The notes under the pieces are model-generated. The model saw only the letters and a program-made list of their open reading frames with translations, did no database searches and was not told the origin of the DNA. Source: Dethiosulfatibacter sp. (GTDB lineage: Bacteria > Bacillota_A > Clostridia > Tissierellales > Dethiosulfatibacteraceae). From it: DNA of 6,225 nt. Each line of letters begins with the position of its first letter. Position 1 is the stretch's first letter. Location of the stretch: assembly GCA_019084435.1 (NCBI GenBank), contig JAHRFV010000324.1, positions 1-6,225 of the forward strand, read 5' to 3'. Positions 1-6,012 of the stretch are shown piece by piece. The translations under genes were made by a program, and so were the position numbers.

Positions 1-33
1 AACTCAAAAAAACCGATATCATAAGGGGGACAC

Positions 34-225
34 ATGAATATTCTACATACAGCGGATTGGCATCTGGGAAAGACGCTTGAAGGATTTAGCAGATTGGAAG
101 AGCAGGAGATGTTTCTTGATGATTTTGTCCGAATTGCGGAAGAGCATCGCATTGATCTGGTGATTATCGCTGGAGATGTATATGACAGCTTCAATCCATC
201 TGATAATCGTTTCAATGTATCATAA
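34..225 (+). pseudogene. sbcD: Inverted partial copy of sbcD 5' end (fold-back product)
   Basis: This 63-codon plus-strand frame starts with the SbcD N-terminus (HTADWHLG at residues 5-12, AGDVYD at 46-51) and matches the minus-strand sbcD start on the other arm. Only positions 34-202 are sbcD-derived. The last seven residues (DNRFNVS) come from reading the loop in the wrong orientation. The preceding 24 bases are the last codons and TAA of the PLP-enzyme gene, again in inverted copy. Compared with the minus-strand copy, residue 7 is Ala rather than Gly and residue 39 is Arg rather than Ser; three other differences are synonymous. It is not a functional gene: it stops after 63 codons, whereas SbcD is usually near 380-400 residues. 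It is best treated as one arm of a chimera. Confidence 0.9.
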
Positions 226-416
226 AACATTTTTTCCGCTTTTGCAGATGGATTGAAGCTGTCATATACATCACCAGCGATAATCACCAGATCAATGCTA
301 TGCTCTTCAGCAATTCGGACAAAATCATCAAGAAACATCTCTTGCTCTTCCAATCTGCTAAATCCTTCAAGCGTCTTTCCCAGATGCCAATCCCCTGTAT
401 GTAGAATATTCATGTG
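203..416 (-). CDS. sbcD: SbcD, nuclease subunit of the SbcCD exonuclease (5' part only)
   Basis: SbcD is the Mn-dependent calcineurin-like phosphoesterase subunit of SbcCD (the bacterial Mre11-Rad50 counterpart), which cleaves DNA hairpins and processes double-strand ends with the SbcC ATPase. Visible metal-site motifs are DxH (D8, H10 in HTGDWHLG) and GD (D48 in AGDVYD). After D51 the frame runs through the repeat loop as SFNPSAKAEKMFYDTLKRLS, typical SbcD sequence, giving 71 genuine codons out of an expected 380-400. At about position 203 the path folds back into its own inverted copy, and the frame stays open to the window edge with non-native residues. The ATG at 414-416 lies six bases after the stop of the upstream PLP-enzyme gene, with a purine-rich AAGGGGGA just before it, so translation is probably coupled. 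sbcC would be expected downstream but lies outside the window. Confidence 0.9.
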
Positions 417-424
417 TCCCCCTT
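417..424 (-). promoter_or_regulatory. Ribosome binding site of sbcD
   Basis: On the minus strand the stop codon TAA of the PLP-enzyme gene is followed directly by GGGGGACAC and the sbcD ATG. The AAGGGGGA stretch overlaps the stop codon and is a strong purine-rich Shine-Dalgarno candidate, though its spacing to the ATG is short. Its overlap with the stop argues for translational coupling of the two genes. Confidence 0.6.
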
Positions 425-1535
425 ATGATATCGGTTTTTTTGAGTTGGGTCTCATATCTATTTCTATAATCCTGTCAACGATTCCCGCCCTATGTCCTGT
501 CAGATAACTGGTCATACTTGCTGATGAACAGGAATGGTTGGGTATAATCTGCAGCTTATCACCAATAGTGTAATGCTCCGGCTTGTCTACATATATTTTT
601 CCGACTTCCTCAGATAATGATACGATTTTCAATTCCGGATGCCCTATAACCAGTCCGTATGTATCCAATCCACTAACGCCATGCGCCCCTTTATCGAGAC
701 CTAGGCATTTACTGCCACAATTTATGAGAAGATGGTTTCCGTGCTTGGAAATAATGGTGCATTGGACGGTGAAAGCGCAGTCTTTTTCTGTAGCGGATCC
801 TAAAATAATTTGAATATTATCATGAAATACATAATTGCCCGGTCTGACGATATCTATGACATTATGATTTACTTCCAAATCAAAAGCCGGTGTGGTGCCA
901 CAAGCAACAAATTTAAGTTGTATGCCTTCTTTTTCTATGTTTTTTTTCGCCAGTTCCATTTTATCCAACCCTGACTGGCCTTGTTTGTTTACTTCTTCCT
1001 TGTCTGAGCAACCGTAAACCTGTCCCGAGTGAGTTGCGATGCCATGTAGTTCTAGATTTTCATTATTTGTCACATCCAATGCGAATTTCGCCGCCTCAAC
1101 AGGTAAGACTCCGAATCTGCCTAACCCCGAGTCTATGAGTAGGATGATTTTACAAATATGATTTCGCTCTCCAAAGAAATCACTATAAAGAGTGATATGA
1201 TCCGTATGGTCAACGGCACAATAAAGGTTAACCCTCTCCGATAAACCGGCAATCCTTCCCAGATTTTGCAAGTCCGTATAAGGATAGGCCAGCATAATAT
1301 TGACGATTCCAATATCAGCCAAAATCTCTGCCTCATCAATGGTTCCTACCAAAAATCCCTTGGCACCTGCTTTGCTTTGCATCATAGCAATATGTGAGCT
1401 CTTGTGGGTCTTAGTCATTGGCCAGAGCTCTTTTTTATTATCATCACAAGCCTTCTGGTAAGTATGAATATTTTTTTCCAGAATTATCAAATCTAGTAAA
1501 AATGAGGGTGTCTCCAAGTCTTCAATTCTAAACAT
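423..1535 (-). CDS. Fold-type III PLP enzyme, D-threonine aldolase / D-serine dehydratase-like
   Basis: This 370-residue cytoplasmic protein has an alanine-racemase-type N-terminal barrel and a D-serine-dehydratase-like C-terminal domain. In the N-terminal part, MTKTHKS (residues 40-46) matches the family's KTHK motif, and K42 is the expected Schiff-base lysine for pyridoxal phosphate. HGIATHSGQVYG in the middle, CGTTPAF (likely phosphate-binding loop) and VRPGNYVFHD follow in the usual order. Near the C-terminus PNHSC (332-336) supplies the H334/C336 pair that binds the divalent metal in characterised members. The family splits or dehydrates D-beta-hydroxy amino acids (D-threonine, D-serine, 3-hydroxy-D-aspartate); the exact substrate cannot be read from sequence. 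Length is normal and the ATG is supported by AAGGAG nine bases upstream. It follows a terminator-like hairpin and is closely followed by sbcD, so the two probably form their own unit. Confidence 0.9.
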   Translation of the reverse strand: MFRIEDLETPSFLLDLIILEKNIHTYQKACDDNKKELWPMTKTHKSSHIAMMQSKAGAKGFLVGTIDEAEILADIGIVNIMLAYPYTDLQNLGRIAGLSERVNLYCAVDHTDHITLYSDFFGERNHICKIILLIDSGLGRFGVLPVEAAKFALDVTNNENLELHGIATHSGQVYGCSDKEEVNKQGQSGLDKMELAKKNIEKEGIQLKFVACGTTPAFDLEVNHNVIDIVRPGNYVFHDNIQIILGSATEKDCAFTVQCTIISKHGNHLLINCGSKCLGLDKGAHGVSGLDTYGLVIGHPELKIVSLSEEVGKIYVDKPEHYTIGDKLQIIPNHSCSSASMTSYLTGHRAGIVDRIIEIDMRPNSKKPIS

Positions 1536-1544
1536 AACTCAAAT

Positions 1545-1550
1545 CTCCTT
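1545..1550 (-). promoter_or_regulatory. Ribosome binding site of the PLP-enzyme gene
   Basis: A consensus AAGGAG lies on the minus strand nine bases upstream of the ATG at 1533-1535. It fixes the start codon of the D-threonine aldolase-like gene. Confidence 0.85.
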
Positions 1551-1570
1551 CCGATCAAGTACCAAATACC

Positions 1571-1597
1571 ATTAAATATTGGCATAGTTTCAGGCAA
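1571..1597 (-). promoter_or_regulatory. Possible sigma-A-type promoter for the PLP-enzyme-sbcD unit
   Basis: On the minus strand TTGCCT (1592-1597) and TTTAAT (1571-1576) resemble -35 and -10 boxes (4/6 and 5/6 matches) with a 15-nt spacer, shorter than the usual 17. They lie downstream of a terminator-like hairpin and would give a leader of roughly 25-30 nt before the ATG. The position is sensible, but such matches occur by chance in AT-rich DNA. Confidence 0.27.
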
Positions 1598-1600
1598 TAT

Positions 1601-1633
1601 AAAAGGCACGCTGAATGTTTGATCAAAGTGCCC
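1601..1633 (-). terminator. Rho-independent terminator-like hairpin after the NYN gene
   Basis: Five bases after the NYN-gene stop the minus strand reads GGGCAC, then a loop region, then GTGCCTTTT. GGGCAC pairs with GTGCCT (one G-U). After a T/C mismatch, TTGA pairs with TCAG (one G-U), leaving an eight-base apical loop. The stem is followed by a short U-tract (TTTTAT). This would end the gltX-to-NYN transcript and separate it from the PLP-enzyme gene. The U-tract is short and the stem imperfect, so termination may be partial. Confidence 0.5.
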
Positions 1634-1638
1634 GTCTA

Positions 1639-2181
1639 TTATTTCTTTTTTTTCTTTTTGTGTGCCTCTTCAACTACCAAACCCTTTAGCTTATCCAGCG
1701 TTTTGGTATCAAGTGTTCCTCTGTAATTGATGCTGTTTTGAGAGATCTTTCTTCTTTTCCTTTCTATCTCAATTTCGGTATCTTTCACCAGATGATAGAA
1801 TTCTCTTGCCGAAATTCTCAGTCCGCCTCGTGAGAGGATCATCTGCTGCAGCATGCCGTCAGATGTGGCCACAGTGACTTTTTTTATTCTACCCATTTCA
1901 TCCAATCTTCTTTCTATATACGTATCTGCTGTTTCATTCTCTTTTGTAAAAACAACCTCCAGTTGTCCATACTTTTCTTTTCTGAGATTGGTGCCTTTTA
2001 CTTTATAGGCATCGAAAACTACAATCAAATTGATGTCTCTGTAGGACTGATACTCTATCATGATATCGATTAGCTCTTGTCTGGCAGATTCAATGCTTGT
2101 TTCAGCAATTTCCTGCAGCTCATCCCATGAATTAATGATGTTGTATCCGTCTACAAAAAGATATTCCTTGCCTATATACAT
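1639..2181 (-). CDS. NYN/PIN-like ribonuclease of the YacP/Rae1 family
   Basis: The protein has 180 residues, slightly longer than the roughly 170 usual for YacP/Rae1. These proteins have a PIN-like nuclease fold; Bacillus subtilis Rae1 is a ribosome-associated endoribonuclease that cuts mRNA in the ribosomal A site. Conserved features are VDGYNIIN (residues 10-17, D11), VVFDAY (54-59, D57), the ENETADTYIE segment (81-90, E83 and D86) and ATSD (105-108, D108), which together match the family's acidic catalytic centre. The ATG lies two bases after the rlmB stop, with an AGAGGA-like site inside the end of rlmB, so coupling is likely. The C-terminus is unusual: after EEAH it ends in six lysines encoded by an A-rich run with eight consecutive A bases, which is prone to length error or polymerase slippage. 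Function is inferred from family and operon position. Confidence 0.9.
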   Translation of the reverse strand: MYIGKEYLFVDGYNIINSWDELQEIAETSIESARQELIDIMIEYQSYRDINLIVVFDAYKVKGTNLRKEKYGQLEVVFTKENETADTYIERRLDEMGRIKKVTVATSDGMLQQMILSRGGLRISAREFYHLVKDTEIEIERKRRKISQNSINYRGTLDTKTLDKLKGLVVEEAHKKKKKK

Positions 2182-2183
2182 GT

Positions 2184-2915
2184 CTATCCTCTTTGTCTGA
2201 TGACTTCGTAAATCAAAATAGTTGCCGCGCAGGACGCGTTCAACGAATTGATACTGCCATACATGGGTATCTCAACGATGGTGTCGCATTTTTCTCTTGT
2301 CAGCCTGCTGATGCCTTTCCCTTCTCCACCAATGACTAGCGCAACGGACCCATCATACTTTTCGCTGTAGTATGCTTTGTCTCCATTCATATCCGCTCCG
2401 TAAATCCAAAATCCTTTATTCTTCAGATCATCTATTGTAGTATTGATGTTTACAACTCTGATAATCGGCATATACTCAAGAGCCCCTGCAGATGTTTTTG
2501 CTACTGTGTCATTGATCTGTGCAGATCTTCTCTCTGGAATGATGATGCCATCAACACCTGCACATTCACAACTCCTGATTATTGCACCAAAGTTATGAAC
2601 ATCAGTGATGCCATCCAGTATAACCAGAAAAGGGCTTTTGTTTTTTTGACGTGCTTTCTCCAAAACATCATCTAATATAAAATAGGTATAGTCTTCAACT
2701 ATGGCAACCAGTCCTTGATGGTTCCCGTCATTTGCCAGTGAGTCCAATTTATTTCTGCTTACTTCAATCACAGTTACTGATTTTTCAGCCGCCAGATCAA
2801 TCAGATCCTGGTCCAATGCCGATTTATTTTTCTTATCTAAGCAATAGATTTTCTCAATTTTTTTGTCGCTTCGCAGGGCTTCCATTACCGGGTTTTTACC
2901 AAATACAGTTCTCAT
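2184..2915 (-). CDS. rlmB: SpoU/TrmH-family 23S rRNA (guanosine-2'-O-)methyltransferase RlmB
   Basis: This 243-residue protein has the normal RlmB length. It transfers a methyl group from S-adenosylmethionine to a ribose 2'-hydroxyl; E. coli RlmB modifies G2251 of 23S rRNA. The N-terminal 75 residues form the L30e-like RNA-binding domain, opening with FGKNPVMEAL and ending near NHQG (65-68). The C-terminal trefoil-knot SPOUT domain carries all three motifs: HNFGAIIRS (107-115) with N108 and R114, IGGEGKG (195-201), and SINSLNASCAA (221-231) followed by a conserved glutamate. The ATG overlaps the TGA of mrnC in a 4-base ATGA, and GAGG seven bases upstream can serve as ribosome binding site. 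The operon position between mrnC and the NYN gene matches other Firmicutes. Assignment as a SpoU methyltransferase is certain; the exact target nucleotide is inferred. Confidence 0.93.
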   Translation of the reverse strand: MRTVFGKNPVMEALRSDKKIEKIYCLDKKNKSALDQDLIDLAAEKSVTVIEVSRNKLDSLANDGNHQGLVAIVEDYTYFILDDVLEKARQKNKSPFLVILDGITDVHNFGAIIRSCECAGVDGIIIPERRSAQINDTVAKTSAGALEYMPIIRVVNINTTIDDLKNKGFWIYGADMNGDKAYYSEKYDGSVALVIGGEGKGISRLTREKCDTIVEIPMYGSINSLNASCAATILIYEVIRQRG

Positions 2916-3316
2916 TTTAACCTCGTTATTTCTGTTTTTATTTTTTCGAACAGTTCTTCTATTCTCTGAGTCTGATTGGACATGAAGAGATAACCAAATA
3001 AAGCCTCGAGTCCTGTGGCATATTTGTAGTCAGCCAGTTTAGCGTTTTTGGGTACTGTAACACTCTTGGCATTTCTACCCCTCTTGACAATTCGCAATTC
3101 TTCCTCTGTCAGGTCATTCTCTACAAATCTAAAGGCCTCGGCCTGTGCTTCAGCTTTAACAAAAAGAATAGCCTTTCTGTGTAGGTCGTTGACATTCATG
3201 TCGTGATTTTCTATCAGATACGATCTGACCAGAAGCTCATATACGGCATCACCTATATAAGCCAGCTGTAGTGGAGACATCAGCCTCGGATCCTTGGTCA
3301 ATTTATTTTCTTCCAT
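2912..3316 (-). CDS. mrnC: Mini-ribonuclease III (Mini-III)
   Basis: Mini-III is a dimeric RNase III catalytic domain without the double-stranded-RNA-binding domain; in B. subtilis it matures 23S rRNA ends. The 134-residue length fits the family. Key segments are LAYIGDAVYE (18-27) with catalytic D23, RGRNAK (79-84) and YKYATGLEALFGYLF (97-111) with the second catalytic acid E104. The chosen ATG lies 19 bases inside the 3' end of cysS. It is preferred because MEENKLTKDPRLMSPLQLAYIGD gives a family-like N-terminus and a GAGATGG site lies just upstream. The stop codon overlaps the rlmB start (ATGA), so cysS, mrnC and rlmB are translationally chained. Confidence 0.93.
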   Translation of the reverse strand: MEENKLTKDPRLMSPLQLAYIGDAVYELLVRSYLIENHDMNVNDLHRKAILFVKAEAQAEAFRFVENDLTEEELRIVKRGRNAKSVTVPKNAKLADYKYATGLEALFGYLFMSNQTQRIEELFEKIKTEITRLK

Positions 3317-4692
3317 TTTACGCCATCTCTCGTATCTTCTATTTCGATACCAATATCCAACAATTGCTTTCTCAGTTCGTCAGCCAGTTTAAAATCTTTA
3401 TTCCTTCTAGCTTCATTCCTTTTCTCAAGGATTTGCTTTGCGTCTTCAGATATTTCATCATCCGTTTCTTTGTACAGGATACCTAAAACATTTGCCATGT
3501 CCATGTAAGCATCAAGTGTGAATTGAAGAGTCTCTTTGGTTGTGCTTTCATCAAAGAAAGTATTAATATATTTTGCTGCTTCAAACATAGCTGTGACAGC
3601 ATCTGCTGTATTGATGTCATCATCCATTGCTTTTTCAAAATCATCTCTGAACTCTAATAGTTTCAGTTTTGCCGCTTCATCCAACACTCCGGATGGATTC
3701 TTCTCCAACAGAGATTGCAGCTTATGTTTTGAATTGTATAATCTCTGAAGAGATGCTTCTGCTTGATGGATTGTTTCTCGACTGTAACTTATCGGCTTTC
3801 TGTAGTGTCCTGAAACAATAAAAAACCTTAATATTTCCAGGTCATATTCCTTGCTGACATCCCTTACTGTAAAGAAATTGTTTAGTGATTTACTCATTTT
3901 TTCATCATTTACATTGATCATGCCGTTATGTAACCAGTAGTTGGCAAAGGGTTTGCCTGTCAACGCCTCGCTCTGGGCTATCTCATTCTCATGATGGGGA
4001 AACTGCAAATCCTCTCCGCCTGCATGTATATCAATTGTATCTCCTAAAATATCCCTGGTCATGACAGAGCACTCTATATGCCATCCTGGTCTGCCTTTTC
4101 CCCATGGACTTCCCCAGGATGGTTCACCTGGCTTCTCTTTTTTCCATAACGCAAAATCCGATGGCGATTGCTTCTCATCGTTGACATCCACTCTGGCACC
4201 TGATATTAATTCATCCATATTTTTTTTGGACAGTTTACCATAATCCTTGATTTTAGTTGTGTCAAAGTAAACATTACCATGAATATTGTATGCGTATCCC
4301 TTCTCTTCCAGCGCTTTTATGAATTTGATTATCCCACCGATATGCTCAGTAGCTCTCGGATTTATAGTTTCATCCACCAATATGTTCAATCCTCTCACAT
4401 CAATTAGATATTCACTTATATATTTTTCTGCAAGATCCTTAACAGTAGTATTTTCCTCGATGGCCTTATTGATGAGTTTATCGTCAATATCTGTAAAGTT
4501 GACAACATAAGTTACCTCAAAACCCTTGTATTTGAAGTATCGTCTCAAAGTATCAAAAATAACGGCTGGTCTAGCGTTCCCGACATGGATGTAGTTATAC
4601 ACTGTCGGTCCGCAGACATACATCTTCACTTTATTAGGTGTAAGAGGTATGAATTCTTCTTTTTGTCTAGTTAATGTATTATATAGTTTCAA
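3298..4692 (-). CDS. cysS: Cysteinyl-tRNA synthetase
   Basis: CysRS is the cytoplasmic class I synthetase that charges tRNA-Cys; it has 464 residues here, the usual length. The HIGH signature appears as HVGN (36-39) and KMSKS is intact (265-269). The zinc site that discriminates cysteine is complete: C27, C208 (in WHIECSVM), H233 and E237 (in FPHHENEIAQSEA). The DALR and C-terminal anticodon-binding regions follow, ending in GVKWKKIN. The start codon is TTG, not ATG. It is supported by the canonical opening KLYNTLTRQKEEF and by AGGAAGGTGA just upstream, which overlaps the gltX stop. It sits 15 nt after gltX and overlaps mrnC by 19 nt. In B. subtilis cysE lies between gltX and cysS; here it is absent. 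Confidence 0.97.
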   Translation of the reverse strand: MKLYNTLTRQKEEFIPLTPNKVKMYVCGPTVYNYIHVGNARPAVIFDTLRRYFKYKGFEVTYVVNFTDIDDKLINKAIEENTTVKDLAEKYISEYLIDVRGLNILVDETINPRATEHIGGIIKFIKALEEKGYAYNIHGNVYFDTTKIKDYGKLSKKNMDELISGARVDVNDEKQSPSDFALWKKEKPGEPSWGSPWGKGRPGWHIECSVMTRDILGDTIDIHAGGEDLQFPHHENEIAQSEALTGKPFANYWLHNGMINVNDEKMSKSLNNFFTVRDVSKEYDLEILRFFIVSGHYRKPISYSRETIHQAEASLQRLYNSKHKLQSLLEKNPSGVLDEAAKLKLLEFRDDFEKAMDDDINTADAVTAMFEAAKYINTFFDESTTKETLQFTLDAYMDMANVLGILYKETDDEISEDAKQILEKRNEARRNKDFKLADELRKQLLDIGIEIEDTRDGVKWKKIN

Positions 4693-4698
4693 GTAATA

Positions 4699-4705
4699 TT
4701 CACCT
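4699..4705 (-). promoter_or_regulatory. Ribosome binding site of cysS (supports a TTG start)
   Basis: The minus strand reads TAGGAAGGTGA between the gltX stop and the cysS TTG. The AAGGTGA part matches the 3' end of the anti-Shine-Dalgarno complement and lies six to seven bases upstream of TTG. No in-frame ATG near this position gives a better N-terminus, so TTG is accepted as start. Confidence 0.75.
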
Positions 4706-4707
4706 TC

Positions 4708-6012
4708 CTAATTGTTCAGAGCATCAAGAACAAACTCGATTCTCCTGATCAGCAAGGACCTGCCTAATATGATAAAGGTTTTACCCATGTCTGGTCCGTG
4801 AAGTTGACCTGTTACAGCTGCTCTGATAGGCATAAACAAACCTTTGCCTTTAGCTCCCGTCTCACTCTTTAGAACATTGAAAATATTGGCCGAGAACTCC
4901 TCGTCAACTGTCTCTGTTTCATTGAGTTTAACCATGAACGCATTTAAGAGTCTTTTCACATGCTCCTGCTGCAAAGTATCGATGACTTCTTCGTTTTCAA
5001 ATGAGACTTCATTCCCAAAGAAAACATCTAGATGTCTATTGATTTGTGACATATGATCCAGCTTCTCTTTCACTAGATCGATTATCTTGATATAGCGGTC
5101 TTTTTCTCGGAGTATGTTTTCTTCTGTATCTCTACCTGATGCTGTGATATAGTGTATTGCTAACTCGAAAAGCTCCTCGTTATCCGCTTTTCGGATGTAA
5201 TGACTATTAATCCAGTTCAGCTTATCGACATCAAAAACGCCACCAGTGTTGGATACCCTTTCAAAAGAAAACTCCTCTATCAGTTCATCTATTGTGAAAA
5301 GCTCCTGGTTATCATTTGGACTCCATCCTACCAAAGCTAGGTAATTAACCAGTGCCTCCGGCAGATAGCCTTTATCTAAGAAATCAGTCACAGAAACATC
5401 GCCTTGTCTTTTACTCAGTTTTTTCTTGTCTTTGTTCAAAACTGTTGGCAGATGCACAAAATCCGGAAGCTGCCAACCGTAATAATTGTACACTACAACC
5501 TGCTTAGGAGTTGAGGTCAACCACTCCTCCCCTCTTACTATGTGGGTTATCTTCATAAGATAATCATCGATTACCACGGCAAAATGATATGTGGGGTAGC
5601 CGTCAGACTTGATTAAAACCTGGTCGTCAATCTCACTGGAGTGTATCTCTATATCACCCCTTACCATATCATGGAATCTGATTTCCTCATTGTCCGGTAC
5701 TTTTAATCTAACTACATATTCTTCTCCGGCTTTGATTCTTGTTTCAGCATCTTCCTTGACCAAATTCAAACAATGCCTGTCATACATCGGTGTTTTTCCT
5801 TCAGATTTTTGCTTGTCTCGGACTTCCTCCAGCCTTTCTTTCGAGCAAAAGCAATAATAGGCAAACCCTTTATCTATCAGTTCATGGATATATGACTGAT
5901 AGATATCTAGTCTCTCAGACTGGATATAGGGTCCGAATTCACCCTTCTGTACTATTTCACCATTTTCTATAAAAACTCCCTCATCATGGCTGATACCTTC
6001 CCATTTCAGAGA
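4708..6012 (-). CDS. gltX: Glutamyl-tRNA synthetase (5' end missing)
   Basis: GluRS is the class I synthetase that attaches glutamate to tRNA-Glu (and, in many Firmicutes, also to tRNA-Gln as the first step of the transamidation route). Genuine sequence begins at SLKW (codon 6010-6012) and gives 434 residues to the TAG at 4708. Visible are a zinc-binding set CFC (5843-5853) with YDRHC about 20 residues later, the GEEWLTSTPK segment, the KMSKS equivalent KLSKR (5407-5421) and the helical anticodon-binding C-terminus. The HIGH motif region and first 50-60 residues are not on this strand. The frame can be extended to an ATG at 6096, but those 28 residues (MADTCPFQRI onward) are antisense of gltX itself, made by the fold-back. 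Residue W is followed by Glu here and by Ala in the other arm. It is first in the visible operon. Confidence 0.95.
   Translation of the reverse strand, partial: SLKWEGISHDEGVFIENGEIVQKGEFGPYIQSERLDIYQSYIHELIDKGFAYYCFCSKERLEEVRDKQKSEGKTPMYDRHCLNLVKEDAETRIKAGEEYVVRLKVPDNEEIRFHDMVRGDIEIHSSEIDDQVLIKSDGYPTYHFAVVIDDYLMKITHIVRGEEWLTSTPKQVVVYNYYGWQLPDFVHLPTVLNKDKKKLSKRQGDVSVTDFLDKGYLPEALVNYLALVGWSPNDNQELFTIDELIEEFSFERVSNTGGVFDVDKLNWINSHYIRKADNEELFELAIHYITASGRDTEENILREKDRYIKIIDLVKEKLDHMSQINRHLDVFFGNEVSFENEEVIDTLQQEHVKRLLNAFMVKLNETETVDEEFSANIFNVLKSETGAKGKGLFMPIRAAVTGQLHGPDMGKTFIILGRSLLIRRIEFVLDALNN

Larger units (their letters stand above)
1..446. repeat. Left terminal inverted repeat (fold-back), arms 1-202 and 245-446
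   Basis: Position p in 1-202 pairs with position 447-p, giving two 202-nt arms around a 42-nt loop (203-244). I count five mismatched pairs: 53/394, 105/342, 138/309, 148/299 and 174/273, about 97.5% identity. Each arm holds the last codons of the PLP-enzyme gene, its stop, and the start of sbcD. The loop, read on the minus strand, continues the SbcD protein in frame with family-like sequence (AKAEKMFYDTLKRLS), so the minus-strand path is the native one up to about position 203. The arm ends are CAGATGG at 245-251 and its complement at 196-202. The left arm reaches the window edge, so its true length is unknown. A strand-switch chimera from amplification or assembly is the likeliest explanation. 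Confidence 0.95.

Noticed and set aside
253..507. Plus-strand frame of 84 codons crossing the left repeat
   Set aside because: It is the antisense of sbcD and of the end of the PLP-enzyme gene. It has no family-like residues and no ribosome binding site.
583..813. Plus-strand frame inside the PLP-enzyme gene
   Set aside because: It is antisense to a well-supported coding region and has a composition typical of a shadow frame.
1133..1339. Second minus-strand frame of 68 codons within the PLP-enzyme gene
   Set aside because: It is an out-of-frame reading of a gene whose own frame has all expected motifs.
1571..1597. Strong promoter between the NYN gene and the PLP-enzyme gene
   Set aside because: The best pair of boxes has a 15-nt spacer and only a partial -35 match, so it is listed as a weak candidate and not as a firm promoter.
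4693..4707. Possible T-box leader or regulatory element between gltX and cysS
   Set aside because: Only 15 nt separate the genes, which is too short for a T-box. Any such leader would lie upstream of gltX, outside the window.
2732..5972. Several plus-strand frames of 60-82 codons opposite rlmB, mrnC, cysS and gltX
   Set aside because: All are antisense to intact conserved genes, have no ribosome binding sites and resemble no known family.
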